Source of the DNA: Paraburkholderia franconis
GTDB lineage: Bacteria; Pseudomonadota; Gammaproteobacteria; Burkholderiales; Burkholderiaceae
DNA: 64,000 bases
Direction: 5' to 3'
NCBI RefSeq assembly: GCF_009362735.1
Contig: NZ_WHNP01000005.1
Location: 270,378-334,377 of the forward strand
Shown one piece after another: positions 26,921 to 35,714 of the stretch (position 1 is its first letter; every line of letters begins with the position of its first letter). The position numbers and the translations under genes were made by a program. Under the pieces are notes generated by a model, which searched no databases, had not been told where the DNA came from, and was given only the letters and a program-made list of their open reading frames with translations.

Positions 26921-28378
26921 TTACATGCCGCCTGGAAAACCTAGCGCAGTCGCTTTCGCGCGTAAATCCGCAAAGCGGCCGCCGGGCTGATTGACAGCTG
27001 TCGACGATGCCGCGCTCGACGGAAGCTGCTGGCTTTGATCGACGCCGCCGAGTCCAGGTATGATGCCCGCCGTCGAGCACGCGACACCGAAGATTCCCTG
27101 CGTCACTGCAATGGCGGGCGCATCGGTTCGCGCAGCATCACTGAAGTCCAACGCATAGGCCATGTTGAAGGTGGCGGGGTCGGTTGCGCGCACGCCCAAC
27201 GGGTCGATACCGAAGCGCCATGCGAGCAGCTGATGGATCGAGCTGGGATCGAACGGATAGCGCGACACCATGTTCGCGCGCGTACGTGGTCCGAGCATCA
27301 TGCACGGCACACGAAATCCCAGGCGGCCGTCATTGCCCGCGCCCTGCTCAGCCGTCGATACGGGTCTGACGGGCGGCACTGCGTGCTCCATGAAACCGCC
27401 CCATTCGTCGTACACGATGATCATCAGCGTCGTGCTCCACTTCGGCCCGGTGCGCAGCGCGTCGTAGATCTGGCCGAGCAGGACCTGGCCGTTGCGCACG
27501 TCCGCATGCGGGTGATCGTCGTTGGACGTGCCCTGCACTTCTCCCGCGAAACTCGGATCGACCATGCAGAACGACGGCAGATTGCCCGACGCCGCATCCG
27601 CAAGGAAATTCGCGAAGAGCTTTGAGCGGCCGACATAGCGCGAGCCGTACAACGCGGTGATCGGCACGTCGTGGAAGTAATACGTCGACGAGATGTTCTT
27701 CGCGTCAAGCCGGTCCCAAATGGTCGGCAGCGAACTCGTGTCGGTGCTGTCGTTGAGACGGTCGGTTTCGCCGCTATGCAGATAAAGACGGTTCGGGAAA
27801 GTTGCCGACAGAATGCCGCTCATGAAGTAATCACAAACCGTATACTGCGTAACGGCGCCGCGATAGAAGTCGAGGTCGGCCGCGCCGAAATAGCCGATGG
27901 GCAGAAGATCGCCGCGCAAGAGGCTCGTGCCCGGCGTCAGCAAAAAGCCGTTCATCGCACCATTGGCGAGCTGCGTGCGGCCGCCGGTGTACTGATGGTT
28001 CGGATCGGAAAACGAGCAGGCCTGGAAGCCGTATGCCGCGTTCGACGTCAACGCGAACGACGACTGAGTCTGTCCGAATGCGTCAGGGAACTCGCGGTTC
28101 TGCTGATGTTCCGCATTCGGCACCCAGCCGAACAGGTGATCGAATGAGCGGTTCTCCATCGTGACGAGCACGATGTGATCGACGCCTGACGTGGCCGGAT
28201 CGGGCAACGCGGGCCTCGGCAGATTGGCGCGATCGGGCGGAATGCCGCTCGTCGCCCCCGAACTGCCTCCGCCTCCCCCGCCTCCACCACAAGCCGACAA
28301 CGCGACGGTGCCCGCGAGCGCAGCCAGTATCTTGCGGCGCGTGGGATCGGGTGCATTCGAAGACTGATGATCGCTCAT
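26921..28378 (-). CDS. Phosphoesterase (phospholipase C / acid phosphatase AcpA family), exported
   Basis: 485 aa from the ATG at 28378, chosen for GGAGAA upstream. The N-terminus has a twin-arginine-like RRKILAALAG followed by ALSAC and a Gly run, so a Tat- or Sec-exported lipoprotein is likely. The catalytic domain starts IVLVTMENRSFDHLFGW (ENRSFD is the family signature), with NDDHPHADVRNGQ and IIVYDEWGGFMEH (DEWGGF metal site) later. It hydrolyses phosphoester bonds in lipids or other substrates outside the cytoplasm. Confidence 0.9.
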   Translation of the reverse strand: MSDHQSSNAPDPTRRKILAALAGTVALSACGGGGGGGGSSGATSGIPPDRANLPRPALPDPATSGVDHIVLVTMENRSFDHLFGWVPNAEHQQNREFPDAFGQTQSSFALTSNAAYGFQACSFSDPNHQYTGGRTQLANGAMNGFLLTPGTSLLRGDLLPIGYFGAADLDFYRGAVTQYTVCDYFMSGILSATFPNRLYLHSGETDRLNDSTDTSSLPTIWDRLDAKNISSTYYFHDVPITALYGSRYVGRSKLFANFLADAASGNLPSFCMVDPSFAGEVQGTSNDDHPHADVRNGQVLLGQIYDALRTGPKWSTTLMIIVYDEWGGFMEHAVPPVRPVSTAEQGAGNDGRLGFRVPCMMLGPRTRANMVSRYPFDPSSIHQLLAWRFGIDPLGVRATDPATFNMAYALDFSDAARTDAPAIAVTQGIFGVACSTAGIIPGLGGVDQSQQLPSSAASSTAVNQPGGRFADLRAKATALGFPGGM

Positions 28379-28610
28379 GTCGTTCTCCGTTTTTGTAAGG
28401 GCCGCCGGGGGTGCCGTTGAGATCGCTGTCGACGGATCGAGCGGGCGGACAAGCCTCGTCAGCACTTGGCGTTCCCGGACGTCGCCGATCGGCACGCGAT
28501 CCGCGTCAGTGGATTCCCTGATCTTTTGCCGATGCTGCATGGGTTTTTCGTGCGCTGCGTAACGCGGGACGGCCGTGCGCGGAGACATGCGCATCGCCAC
28601 AGACTCAAGC

Positions 28611-28669
28611 CTGTATTTTCTCTTTACAGTCTAAAGACTGTATATTGCCAATACAGTCTTTGACCTGTA
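28611..28669. promoter_or_regulatory. Operator array of five alternating CTGTA/TACAG half-sites upstream of hipBA
   Basis: Half-sites start at 28611 (CTGTA), 28625 (TACAG), 28638 (CTGTA), 28652 (TACAG) and 28665 (CTGTA), spaced 14, 13, 14, 13 nt. Adjacent pairs form overlapping palindromes; the centre one (28625-28642) is perfect, TACAGTCTAAAGACTGTA. It lies 74 nt before the hipB start, where HipB-type autorepressors bind. Confidence 0.75.
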
Positions 28670-28742
28670 TCCTGATCGACAGGCAGCGACGCATGCGCAC
28701 CCTTGCCTGCCCGCCTTCAACTGTCTCCTTTCGAGGCCCGCC

Positions 28743-29237
28743 GTGGATTATTCCGTCAAGACGCTCAGCCAGCTGCGGCCCGTTCTGCGCGGCTTTCGCA
28801 AGGCCGCGGGACTCACGCAGGCCATGCTCGCCGAGCGGCTCGGCATCACGCAGCAGAGCTATGCGCAGTTCGAGGCGAATCCGGCTGCGGCCGGGGTCGA
28901 GCGGCTGTTCAAGGTTTTGCGGCTGTTGAACGCCGGCATCACGCTCAGTCAGGATGCGCCGTCGCCGGCGAACACGGCGCCCGTTGCGAAGATGGCGCCG
29001 TCGACCCGCGCAGCCGCCACTAATGGGAACGTCTCAACGGCTCCCCCGGCAACGCCTCGCAAAGCCGGGACGAAACGCGCGGCGCCCGCGCGCAAGACCG
29101 GCAAGCGGGCGCAGCCGGGCAAGACAGTGCCGGGCGCCCGCATGGCTGCGCACGAGGCTACGTCCGGCCGAAAAGCGCCCGCCCCCGTCAAGGCGAAGCA
29201 AGCGGCAACATCGCCGAAAAAGCGCGAGAATTGGTAA
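28743..29237 (+). CDS. hipB: HipB-like antitoxin / XRE repressor with long basic tail
   Basis: 164 aa from GTG 28743. An XRE helix-turn-helix occupies about 10-65 (LTQAMLAERLGITQQSYAQF). From residue 75 on the chain is Ala/Pro/Lys/Arg-rich low complexity with no fold, nearly 90 residues longer than E. coli HipB (88 aa). Expected role: neutralise HipA and repress the operon through the half-site array. The stop overlaps the TTG alternative start of hipA. Confidence 0.82.
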   Translation: MDYSVKTLSQLRPVLRGFRKAAGLTQAMLAERLGITQQSYAQFEANPAAAGVERLFKVLRLLNAGITLSQDAPSPANTAPVAKMAPSTRAAATNGNVSTAPPATPRKAGTKRAAPARKTGKRAQPGKTVPGARMAAHEATSGRKAPAPVKAKQAATSPKKRENW

Positions 29238-29239
29238 GC

Positions 29240-30571
29240 ATGCGGCGCGGTTCACAGACACAACGACTCGACCTGTGGATGAACGGTCTCGCCGTCGGCT
29301 ACTGGGAAAAAGCCAGCGGCGGCGAGCGGCTCGTCTACCTCGACGACTGGATCGCCGACGAACAGGGCCGTCCGCTGTCACTTTCGTTGCCATTCACGCC
29401 CGGCAATCAGCCCTATCGCGGCGCCGTCGTGTCGGCGTTCTTCGACAACCTGTTGCCCGACAGCGAGCCGATCCGGCGGCGGATGGCGCAGCGCTACCGC
29501 ACGGCCGGCACGGCGCCGTTCGATCTGCTCGCGGCGCTCGGGCGCGACTGCGTCGGCGCGATCCAGATGCTGCCGCCAGGCGAGGCCCCCGCCGACCTCT
29601 ACCGCATCAGCGGCGACACGCTCACCGACGATGACATCGGCCGCCTGCTGCGCGACACGACATCAGCCGCGCCGCTAGGCCAGCGCGATCAGGCGGGCGA
29701 CTTGCGGCTGTCCATCGCCGGCGCGCAGGAAAAGACAGCGTTGCTGCGCCACAAGGGCCGCTGGGTGTTGCCCTCGGGCAGCACGCCCACCACGCACATT
29801 CTCAAGCTCCCGTTGGGACTCGTCGGCAACATGCGCGCCGACATGCGCACGTCGGTCGAAAACGAATGGTTTTGCTCGAAGATCGTCGAAGCGTATGGCC
29901 TGCCCGTCGCCGCGTGCGAGATCGCGCATTTCGGCGATCAGAAGGCACTCATGGTCGAGCGCTTCGATCGCAGGCTGTCGAGCGACGGCACGTGGATCGT
30001 CCGCCTGCCGCAGGAAGACATGTGCCAGGCGACGGGCACGCCGCCCATCGTGAAGTACCAGGCGGACGGCGGCCCAGGCATCGACACCGTGATGGAGATA
30101 CTGGCGGGATCGGTCGATGCCGCCACTGACACCACGCGTTTCTTCAAGACGCAGCTGGTCTTCTGGCTGCTTGCGGCCACCGACGGTCACGCGAAGAATT
30201 TCAGCATCACGCATCTACCGGGCAATCGTTATCGCGCGACGCCGCTGTACGACGTGCTGTCCGCGCATCCCATCATCGGGCGCGGCGCGAACCGCATCCC
30301 GATGCAGAAAGCGAAAATGGCGATGGCCGTGCGCGGCACGAGCAATCACTATCTGATCGCGCAGATCGTGCGGCGGCACTGGATCGCACAAGCGCAGCAG
30401 GTCGGCCTGGCACCCGATGCCGTCGATGCGCTGATCGCGTCGGTGACGAATGACACGCAGCACGTCATCGACACCGTGGCCGCGCAACTGCCCGCCGCTT
30501 TCCCGGAAGACCTCGCCTCGGCGATATTCGACGGCCTGCTGAAACAGAGCAGGAAGCTCGCGGCGATGTAG
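29240..30571 (+). CDS. hipA: HipA-type serine/threonine kinase toxin
   Basis: 443 aa from the ATG 2 nt after the hipB stop (an in-frame TTG at 29231 would overlap it). N-subdomain motif VVSAFFDNLLPDSEPIR, phosphate-loop region LSIAGAQEKTALL, catalytic loop ATDGHAKNFSI at about 311-321 (Asp, Lys, Asn as in HipA), and metal-binding TPLYDVLSA. HipA toxins phosphorylate glutamyl-tRNA synthetase or related targets to induce dormancy. All key residues present, so probably active. Confidence 0.92.
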   Translation: MRRGSQTQRLDLWMNGLAVGYWEKASGGERLVYLDDWIADEQGRPLSLSLPFTPGNQPYRGAVVSAFFDNLLPDSEPIRRRMAQRYRTAGTAPFDLLAALGRDCVGAIQMLPPGEAPADLYRISGDTLTDDDIGRLLRDTTSAAPLGQRDQAGDLRLSIAGAQEKTALLRHKGRWVLPSGSTPTTHILKLPLGLVGNMRADMRTSVENEWFCSKIVEAYGLPVAACEIAHFGDQKALMVERFDRRLSSDGTWIVRLPQEDMCQATGTPPIVKYQADGGPGIDTVMEILAGSVDAATDTTRFFKTQLVFWLLAATDGHAKNFSITHLPGNRYRATPLYDVLSAHPIIGRGANRIPMQKAKMAMAVRGTSNHYLIAQIVRRHWIAQAQQVGLAPDAVDALIASVTNDTQHVIDTVAAQLPAAFPEDLASAIFDGLLKQSRKLAAM

Positions 30572-30588
30572 CGCCGCGATAAAAGCGC

Positions 30589-32892
30589 TCAACCAATCAC
30601 CGGTCCAATCTTGTCGATAGTCAGCGACGGCACGAACGTCTTGTCCTGATACACGTGCGCGAGCGCCTGCTCGTCGATTTCACGCGCGCCCGCAGGCAGC
30701 GACGTATCGGCGACGGCATACGCCGCTTCCCACATCGCAGCGAGAAAACGTGCGCCCGCGCCCATCAGTTTCGCCGTGTCCTCGCCGAAGGCCGCCCATA
30801 GACCATCGACGACACGCGCCGAACTTCCGCCGCCCAGACGGACGTACTCGTCGATCAGCGTGCTGGGCGGAAGAATTTGCGCCGCCTCGCTCATCAACGT
30901 CACGGTCGCGAACGCGGCATCGCGGCCGGTCTTGATCGCGGGAATCTTGCCTTTGAACGCTTTCGCCTGCGGTCCGATCTGCGGCCGCAGGTCGCTCGAA
31001 TGACGGTCGACCATCTTGTCCTCGTAGGTCGAATGCACGCCCTTGCCGGGCCATTTCTTCGCAGTTGCGCCAGGGGCATCCTTGTAGCCGTCCGAGTGAT
31101 ACGAGCCATGCAAGGGCTGGCATGCATCGCCAACGTAATGCGCGAGCACGCCCGCCGCGCACAGGAACTTCGTGTCGTTGCGCGCCTTCAGCTGCGCGAC
31201 CATCTCGTCGAAAATCTGCCACACGCGAAACGGCAGCAGACCTTCATTGCGCGCGTCCTTTTCGCCTTCATCCGCATACCACCTCGACCATACGGCCACG
31301 CTCATGTTGGCGATGTTGTCGAGCGTCATATCGCGCAGCGTCTTGCCGTCGGCGTTGGGCTGATCGATGTCCGCGTAATGATTCGGATGCTCGGGGCCCG
31401 CGTTCTGCGCATAGTCGCGCCCGCCTGGTACGCGATCGGGCGTCTTCTTCCACATGAGATCAGGCACGTCCGCCAGTTCGACGAAATCGCCGCGCGCAAG
31501 CTTCTCGCGGATCTGCTCCGGCGTCAGTTCATTCAGCCGGAAGCTGATGCGCTCGACGTTCGCTTCGAGGAAATCATGCAACGGTCCCTGCTTCACGGAC
31601 TCGATTGCCGCCGTCGCGATGCTGTAGTGGCCTGTTTGTCCCCAGAACGGATTCGCGCCGACGTTATGCTCGCGCACGAGATCGACGTCGAGCAGTTGGC
31701 ATGCGGTGCTCAGGCCCGTCGAGAGCGCATAGTTCAGCCGCCCGTCGCCGTCGCTCGCGAGCGCCTGTCCGCCCCATTCGATCGCAAGCGGATAAAGACG
31801 GCGCGCGCTCTTCACGACGTTGCGCTTCTTGCCATTACGCGCGGACCCGTTACGTGTTCCCTTTTCCTCTTCCGCACTTTCCGATGACACCAGATACCAC
31901 AACGTGCCCGAATCGCCGGGTTGCGTTTGCCGACTGCCGTTGGCGGGCGCGATCAGAAACTGCGATACGTAGTCGTAGCCCGCGACCGACTTGTGACGAT
32001 AGAAGAGCGCCTTGATCGTGCCGTCGAGCGCGCCCGATGCGCTGCCGAACGCCGTCACCGGCTGATCGATCAATTGCAGGTTGAGGCTCAGCTCGTTCAG
32101 ATCGACGATGTTCCCGATGGTGCCTTCGATGCCGAACGGCTGGCTCGACCAGTCGTTGGCGTCGTGCACTTCGACGAGCCCGATATCGAGCGTCATGAAG
32201 CTGCGGTTGCCTGCGAACTCAGGAAACACATCCGTGAACGGTTCGCGCGTCAGTTGCCGGTCCGATGCGAGGCCTACTTCCGAAACTGCGCCACGCAACA
32301 GCGCCTTCACCGACGAGCCGGGTTCGCCGCACACGTGCCGGTTGGTGAGCGCGTAGACCGTATGTCCATCGGTGACGAGACAACCGACGCTCGCCGTGCG
32401 CTCGATGCCCTGTGCATCCGCAATCAACGGGCAGCCGCCGCCGATGTATGTCGAAGGCCAGCGTGCATCCGTGGGCGCGTTCGTCGCGGGCTCGGTCGGC
32501 TCGACGGCGACCACGCAGACGGGCACCGCGCGGCCATCGGGCATGTAAAGCGTGCGCGGCACCATATGATCGGGATCGACCTTGCCATGACCAAACTCCG
32601 TCGCATCGATCCAGTCTCGCACCAGCACGATCACGGCGGGCCATGAATAAGGCCGCACCTCTGAGTTGTCGAATATGCGTATGCCCTTCGCCCTGGCGTT
32701 GCGCACATCGTGGCCGTTCGTATCGGCGTGCTGGTCCGGCCACGGTTCATCGGTACGGATCAGATACAGCCCGACAGCCGTGCCGACCACATTGGCCTTG
32801 TTCGACAGATGCCAGTGATACAGATCGCGCGCTTCGAGCAGATCCTTCAACGACAGGCTCTGGAAATTGTGCTGCGTGGACAATGGATTCAT
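30589..32892 (-). CDS. Trypsin-like protease domain fused to an S1/P1-nuclease-like zinc domain
   Basis: 767 aa from the ATG at 32892 (SD GAGGTGA). Residues about 145-390 look like a chymotrypsin-fold protease: His185 in TNRHVCGEPG, Asp236 in TLDIGLVEV, Ser328 in TQPGDSGTLWY. From about 415 the chain matches S1/P1-type zinc nucleases/phospholipase C: WGQTGHYS (W417, H422), HYADID near 505, LAHYVGDACQPLHGSYH (H585, D589, H595), and HSTYED (H620, D625). No signal peptide, odd for both enzyme classes. It lies 17 nt from the hipA stop, convergent. Substrates unknown; domain calls are by motif. Confidence 0.75.
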   Translation of the reverse strand: MNPLSTQHNFQSLSLKDLLEARDLYHWHLSNKANVVGTAVGLYLIRTDEPWPDQHADTNGHDVRNARAKGIRIFDNSEVRPYSWPAVIVLVRDWIDATEFGHGKVDPDHMVPRTLYMPDGRAVPVCVVAVEPTEPATNAPTDARWPSTYIGGGCPLIADAQGIERTASVGCLVTDGHTVYALTNRHVCGEPGSSVKALLRGAVSEVGLASDRQLTREPFTDVFPEFAGNRSFMTLDIGLVEVHDANDWSSQPFGIEGTIGNIVDLNELSLNLQLIDQPVTAFGSASGALDGTIKALFYRHKSVAGYDYVSQFLIAPANGSRQTQPGDSGTLWYLVSSESAEEEKGTRNGSARNGKKRNVVKSARRLYPLAIEWGGQALASDGDGRLNYALSTGLSTACQLLDVDLVREHNVGANPFWGQTGHYSIATAAIESVKQGPLHDFLEANVERISFRLNELTPEQIREKLARGDFVELADVPDLMWKKTPDRVPGGRDYAQNAGPEHPNHYADIDQPNADGKTLRDMTLDNIANMSVAVWSRWYADEGEKDARNEGLLPFRVWQIFDEMVAQLKARNDTKFLCAAGVLAHYVGDACQPLHGSYHSDGYKDAPGATAKKWPGKGVHSTYEDKMVDRHSSDLRPQIGPQAKAFKGKIPAIKTGRDAAFATVTLMSEAAQILPPSTLIDEYVRLGGGSSARVVDGLWAAFGEDTAKLMGAGARFLAAMWEAAYAVADTSLPAGAREIDEQALAHVYQDKTFVPSLTIDKIGPVIG

Positions 32893-33189
32893 CGATTCAC
32901 CTCGACGCTCGCCGGCCGCTTCGACCGGCCGTTGCAGGCACGCCGCCAGTACGATGCGATGCCGCGCTTCAGATGGCATCGCGCGCGGCGGCGCGTGGTC
33001 GCAATCAAGGTTCTCCGATGCATGTGACAGCGTTGCGTCACTCCGATGAGGGCTGTCATAAAGGTGTCACGTGCGGTGCGCACCATCAGCGGACAATACG
33101 GTCGAATGGCGGCTGAGAGCGCCATCGCATCGCGCGGCACACGGCCTGCTCAATCCGGTGCTATTGCGTCCCTACATGGAAGAGACACT

Positions 33190-33660
33190 GTGAAGCAGCG
33201 TGCGACTGTTGTATGCAGGGTGGGCACACGCATTCTGCTGGTCGGCAAGGCGAATTCACGCTGGTCGCTGCCGGGCGGCAAGCCTGAAATGGATGAGTCA
33301 TTCGAAGCGGCCGCCGTGCGCGAACTGATCGAAGAGACACGCCTTCAAGCCATCGGCATGCAGTACCTGTTCGCATTCGCGGGCACGCGCACCTGTCATC
33401 ACGTGTTCGCCGCGCATATCGACGAGCGGCAATCCCCTGTGCCCAGCAACGAAATCACACGCTGCACGTGGGCTAAAGTCACCGACATTTCCGATCTCGA
33501 CACGAGCGTCTCGACGCGAGGCATCGTCGATGTGCTCGCGCTGAATCGCCGCTACGATCCACGCGAGCAGAGCCGGCACCAGCGCGCCGATGCATTCGTG
33601 CAGAATCTGCGCGACGCGCTGCACGACGTGGGGCTCAACGGGTCGACGCCTGCGCTGTGA
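33190..33660 (+). CDS. NUDIX hydrolase
   Basis: 156 aa from GTG 33190, supported by GGAAGAG upstream. The Nudix box is GKPEMDESFEAAAVREL then IEETRLQ, fitting Gx5Ex7REUxEE with Arg where the last Gly is usual. Preceded by WSLPGG. Such enzymes cleave nucleoside diphosphate-linked compounds, often in diphosphoinositol or sugar-nucleotide housekeeping. C-terminal helix (REQSRHQRADAFVQNL) is unremarkable. Single gene. Confidence 0.88.
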   Translation: MKQRATVVCRVGTRILLVGKANSRWSLPGGKPEMDESFEAAAVRELIEETRLQAIGMQYLFAFAGTRTCHHVFAAHIDERQSPVPSNEITRCTWAKVTDISDLDTSVSTRGIVDVLALNRRYDPREQSRHQRADAFVQNLRDALHDVGLNGSTPAL

Positions 33661-33750
33661 TCGAAAGTCGATTCAGATCGGAATCCGTACCGGCCGTGTG
33701 TGTGAGAGCCGAGTGACTGATGTTCGAGCAAGCGCTTCCATGCTCCGCAC

Positions 33751-33783
33751 AAAAACAAAACCGCCGGCCTCAAAGACCGGCGG
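33751..33783 (-). terminator. Rho-independent terminator of the superinfection-immunity-like gene
   Basis: Arms CCGCCGG (33761-33767) and CCGGCGG (33777-33783). On the minus strand the stem is followed by TTTTGTTTTT. It lies 18 nt after the stop of the gene at 33802. Confidence 0.85.
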
Positions 33784-33801
33784 CTTCGTGCACCAAACCC
33801 G

Positions 33802-34113
33802 CTACAACACGGATACCGTTGGCTGACGCCGCGCCAGACGTGCACGGTGCGAGCGCGCGACCAGCTTCGCGATCGTCACGCGACCGATCGAGCGGCGCGT
33901 TTTCGTCGCGACATTCGCGAGCCGCTTCTCGCTCACGCGATGGCGCGCCCACACGAACGCCGCGATCCAGCCAATCACCGTCCAGCCAAACAATACGTTG
34001 AAGACCGTGAGTGCGAACGCGTCGTCGCGCTCGCGTGAATCGGCGACGATGGCGGGCAGAAAATACACGATCACTGCCGCCAGCAACACCAGTCCTTCGA
34101 AAAACGCTCTCAT
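33802..34113 (-). CDS. Superinfection immunity-like small membrane protein
   Basis: 103 aa from the ATG at 34113, with GGAGG upstream. Two hydrophobic helices (FEGLVLLAAVIVYFLPAIVA and LFGWTVIGWIAAFVWA) separated by a charged loop, the layout of the Imm_superinfect family first seen in T4 Imm. The tail is highly basic. Such proteins are common in bacterial chromosomes with no clear phage role. Transcribed after the small exported gene at 34181. Confidence 0.8.
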   Translation of the reverse strand: MRAFFEGLVLLAAVIVYFLPAIVADSRERDDAFALTVFNVLFGWTVIGWIAAFVWARHRVSEKRLANVATKTRRSIGRVTIAKLVARSHRARLARRQPTVSVL

Positions 34114-34180
34114 GCCGTAACCTCCTGCAATGGTCGCCATCGTCGTCGGTGCGGCGCGCTGCACGCGCCGCGTGCGGCGA

Positions 34181-34459
34181 TCAGTGGCCCTTGAACACGT
34201 TCGCTTCGCGAGCGGCTTCGGCCGGTTGACGGCTGCCCGATGCCGACGATGTATCGGCCACGCCGCCGACGGCGCTGTTCGCATCGGCAGCCTGGCTGCG
34301 TTCCGCAACGATCGTCTGAGCGCTGACGCCGTGTTGTGAAGCCGGCGCGCCGACGGAAGGACGATAGAACGGTGCGGGACCGTAGCCCGACGCAAAAGCC
34401 GGTGCGGCAACGGCTGCGGATACGGCGACGAGCAAAGCTGCGATAAGACGGGTTTTCAT
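34181..34459 (-). CDS. Small exported DUF4148-like protein
   Basis: 92 aa. A signal peptide (RLIAALLVAVSAAVAAPAFA) is followed by a short Ala/Ser-rich mature part (GYGPAPFYRPSVGAP ... QPAEAAREANVFKGH) resembling the small DUF4148 proteins abundant in Burkholderiales. SD GGAGT. Periplasmic, function unknown. 67 nt upstream of the immunity-like gene. Confidence 0.75.
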   Translation of the reverse strand: MKTRLIAALLVAVSAAVAAPAFASGYGPAPFYRPSVGAPASQHGVSAQTIVAERSQAADANSAVGGVADTSSASGSRQPAEAAREANVFKGH

Positions 34460-34746
34460 GACGTGACTCCGGAAAGTGTTGAATCAGGAACGCATCGCAA
34501 CCGGATGTTCTGGTGCGGCGTCGGTTGAGGATGAGTTTAGGCGAGTCCTATCAAACTTCTATGCTCATAGATTGAAATCACAGTTCCCGTTTTTCAAACA
34601 ATGGGAAACCGCGCGCCGATGCCAGCGCGTTGTCCATGCGGTCCTCAGGGTCGTCGTGCCCGTTGCCGGTGCGATTCGCGCGCCGATGCTAGGATCGGCT
34701 TCCATTCAACCGTCGCAAGCGTCGCGGCAGCAGGTGGCGCACGTTC

Positions 34747-35688
34747 ATGAACTCAATTGCATCCACCACGGAACGCCGGGTGTTTTCCGAAGGCCGTCTG
34801 TCGATCGGACTGACGCTGCCGTTGCTGCGCGTGGGCAATGTCGTCGCGGACTTCCGCGAACAGGTGGAACTCGCGGCGCTCGCGGATGCACTCGGATTCC
34901 GCGCGCTCTGGGTACGCGATGTACCGTTGAACAGCGCGGACTATCCCGACCCCGTGGGTCATCTCGATCCGTGGGTGCTGCTCGGCGCGCTCGCGATGCA
35001 CACGACGCGGATCGCGCTCGCCAGCGGCGCGATCGTGCTGACGCTGCGTCATCCGCTGCATATCGCGAAGGGCGCGGGCTCCGTGCAAACGCTGTCGAAT
35101 GGCCGCTTCATTCTCGGGCTGGGTTCCGGCGACCGGCCGCCCGAATACGCAGCGTTCGGGCGCGATGGCGAAGAGCGGCGCGAACTGTATCGCGTGCATT
35201 GGGAGACGGTAGCTGCGGCGCTGGGCGAAGCGCCGCGCGTGGTGGCCGATCGTCGCCCGGAAGACGCGCCCGAATTCATGCTCTTGCCGCAGCCGCCTTC
35301 GCCCGTGCCGATGCTTGCCGTCGGCTCGGGCGGACAGAGCGTGGACTGGATCGCCAGGCATTCGATCGGCTGGATGACGTATCACCGCGAGCCGGAAACC
35401 CAGCGCGCGAGACATAGCATGTGGCGCGCGGCCGTCGAACGTCTGCCGACGCCCGGCTTTCGCGCGTTCGGCATTGCGATGCGGCTCGATCTGAGCGGCG
35501 ATCCGCATGAGCGCGCTACGCCGCTCTCGCTCGGCTATCGCGCGGGACGGGATGCGCTGCTTGAACTGCTAGACGACATGCGCGGGAACGGCACGCATCA
35601 TGTGACACTGAACTTGACTTCCGATCGCCCTGTACGCGAAGTGATCGAGGAACTGGCCGCCGACGTATTGCCGCATTTCCGCACGTGA
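34747..35688 (+). CDS. LLM-class flavin-dependent oxidoreductase
   Basis: 313 aa, TIM-barrel luciferase-like protein: AALADALGFRALWVRDVP, TRIALASGAIVLTLRHPLHI, NGRFILGLGSGDRPPEY. This is the N-terminal half typical of bacterial LLM monooxygenases that use reduced FMN or F420; in Burkholderiales FMN is expected. The substrate is unknown. Its 3' end converges on xthA. Confidence 0.85.
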   Translation: MNSIASTTERRVFSEGRLSIGLTLPLLRVGNVVADFREQVELAALADALGFRALWVRDVPLNSADYPDPVGHLDPWVLLGALAMHTTRIALASGAIVLTLRHPLHIAKGAGSVQTLSNGRFILGLGSGDRPPEYAAFGRDGEERRELYRVHWETVAAALGEAPRVVADRRPEDAPEFMLLPQPPSPVPMLAVGSGGQSVDWIARHSIGWMTYHREPETQRARHSMWRAAVERLPTPGFRAFGIAMRLDLSGDPHERATPLSLGYRAGRDALLELLDDMRGNGTHHVTLNLTSDRPVREVIEELAADVLPHFRT

Positions 35689-35714
35689 TGTTGCTATGCG
35701 CGAGGCGAGTGCCG

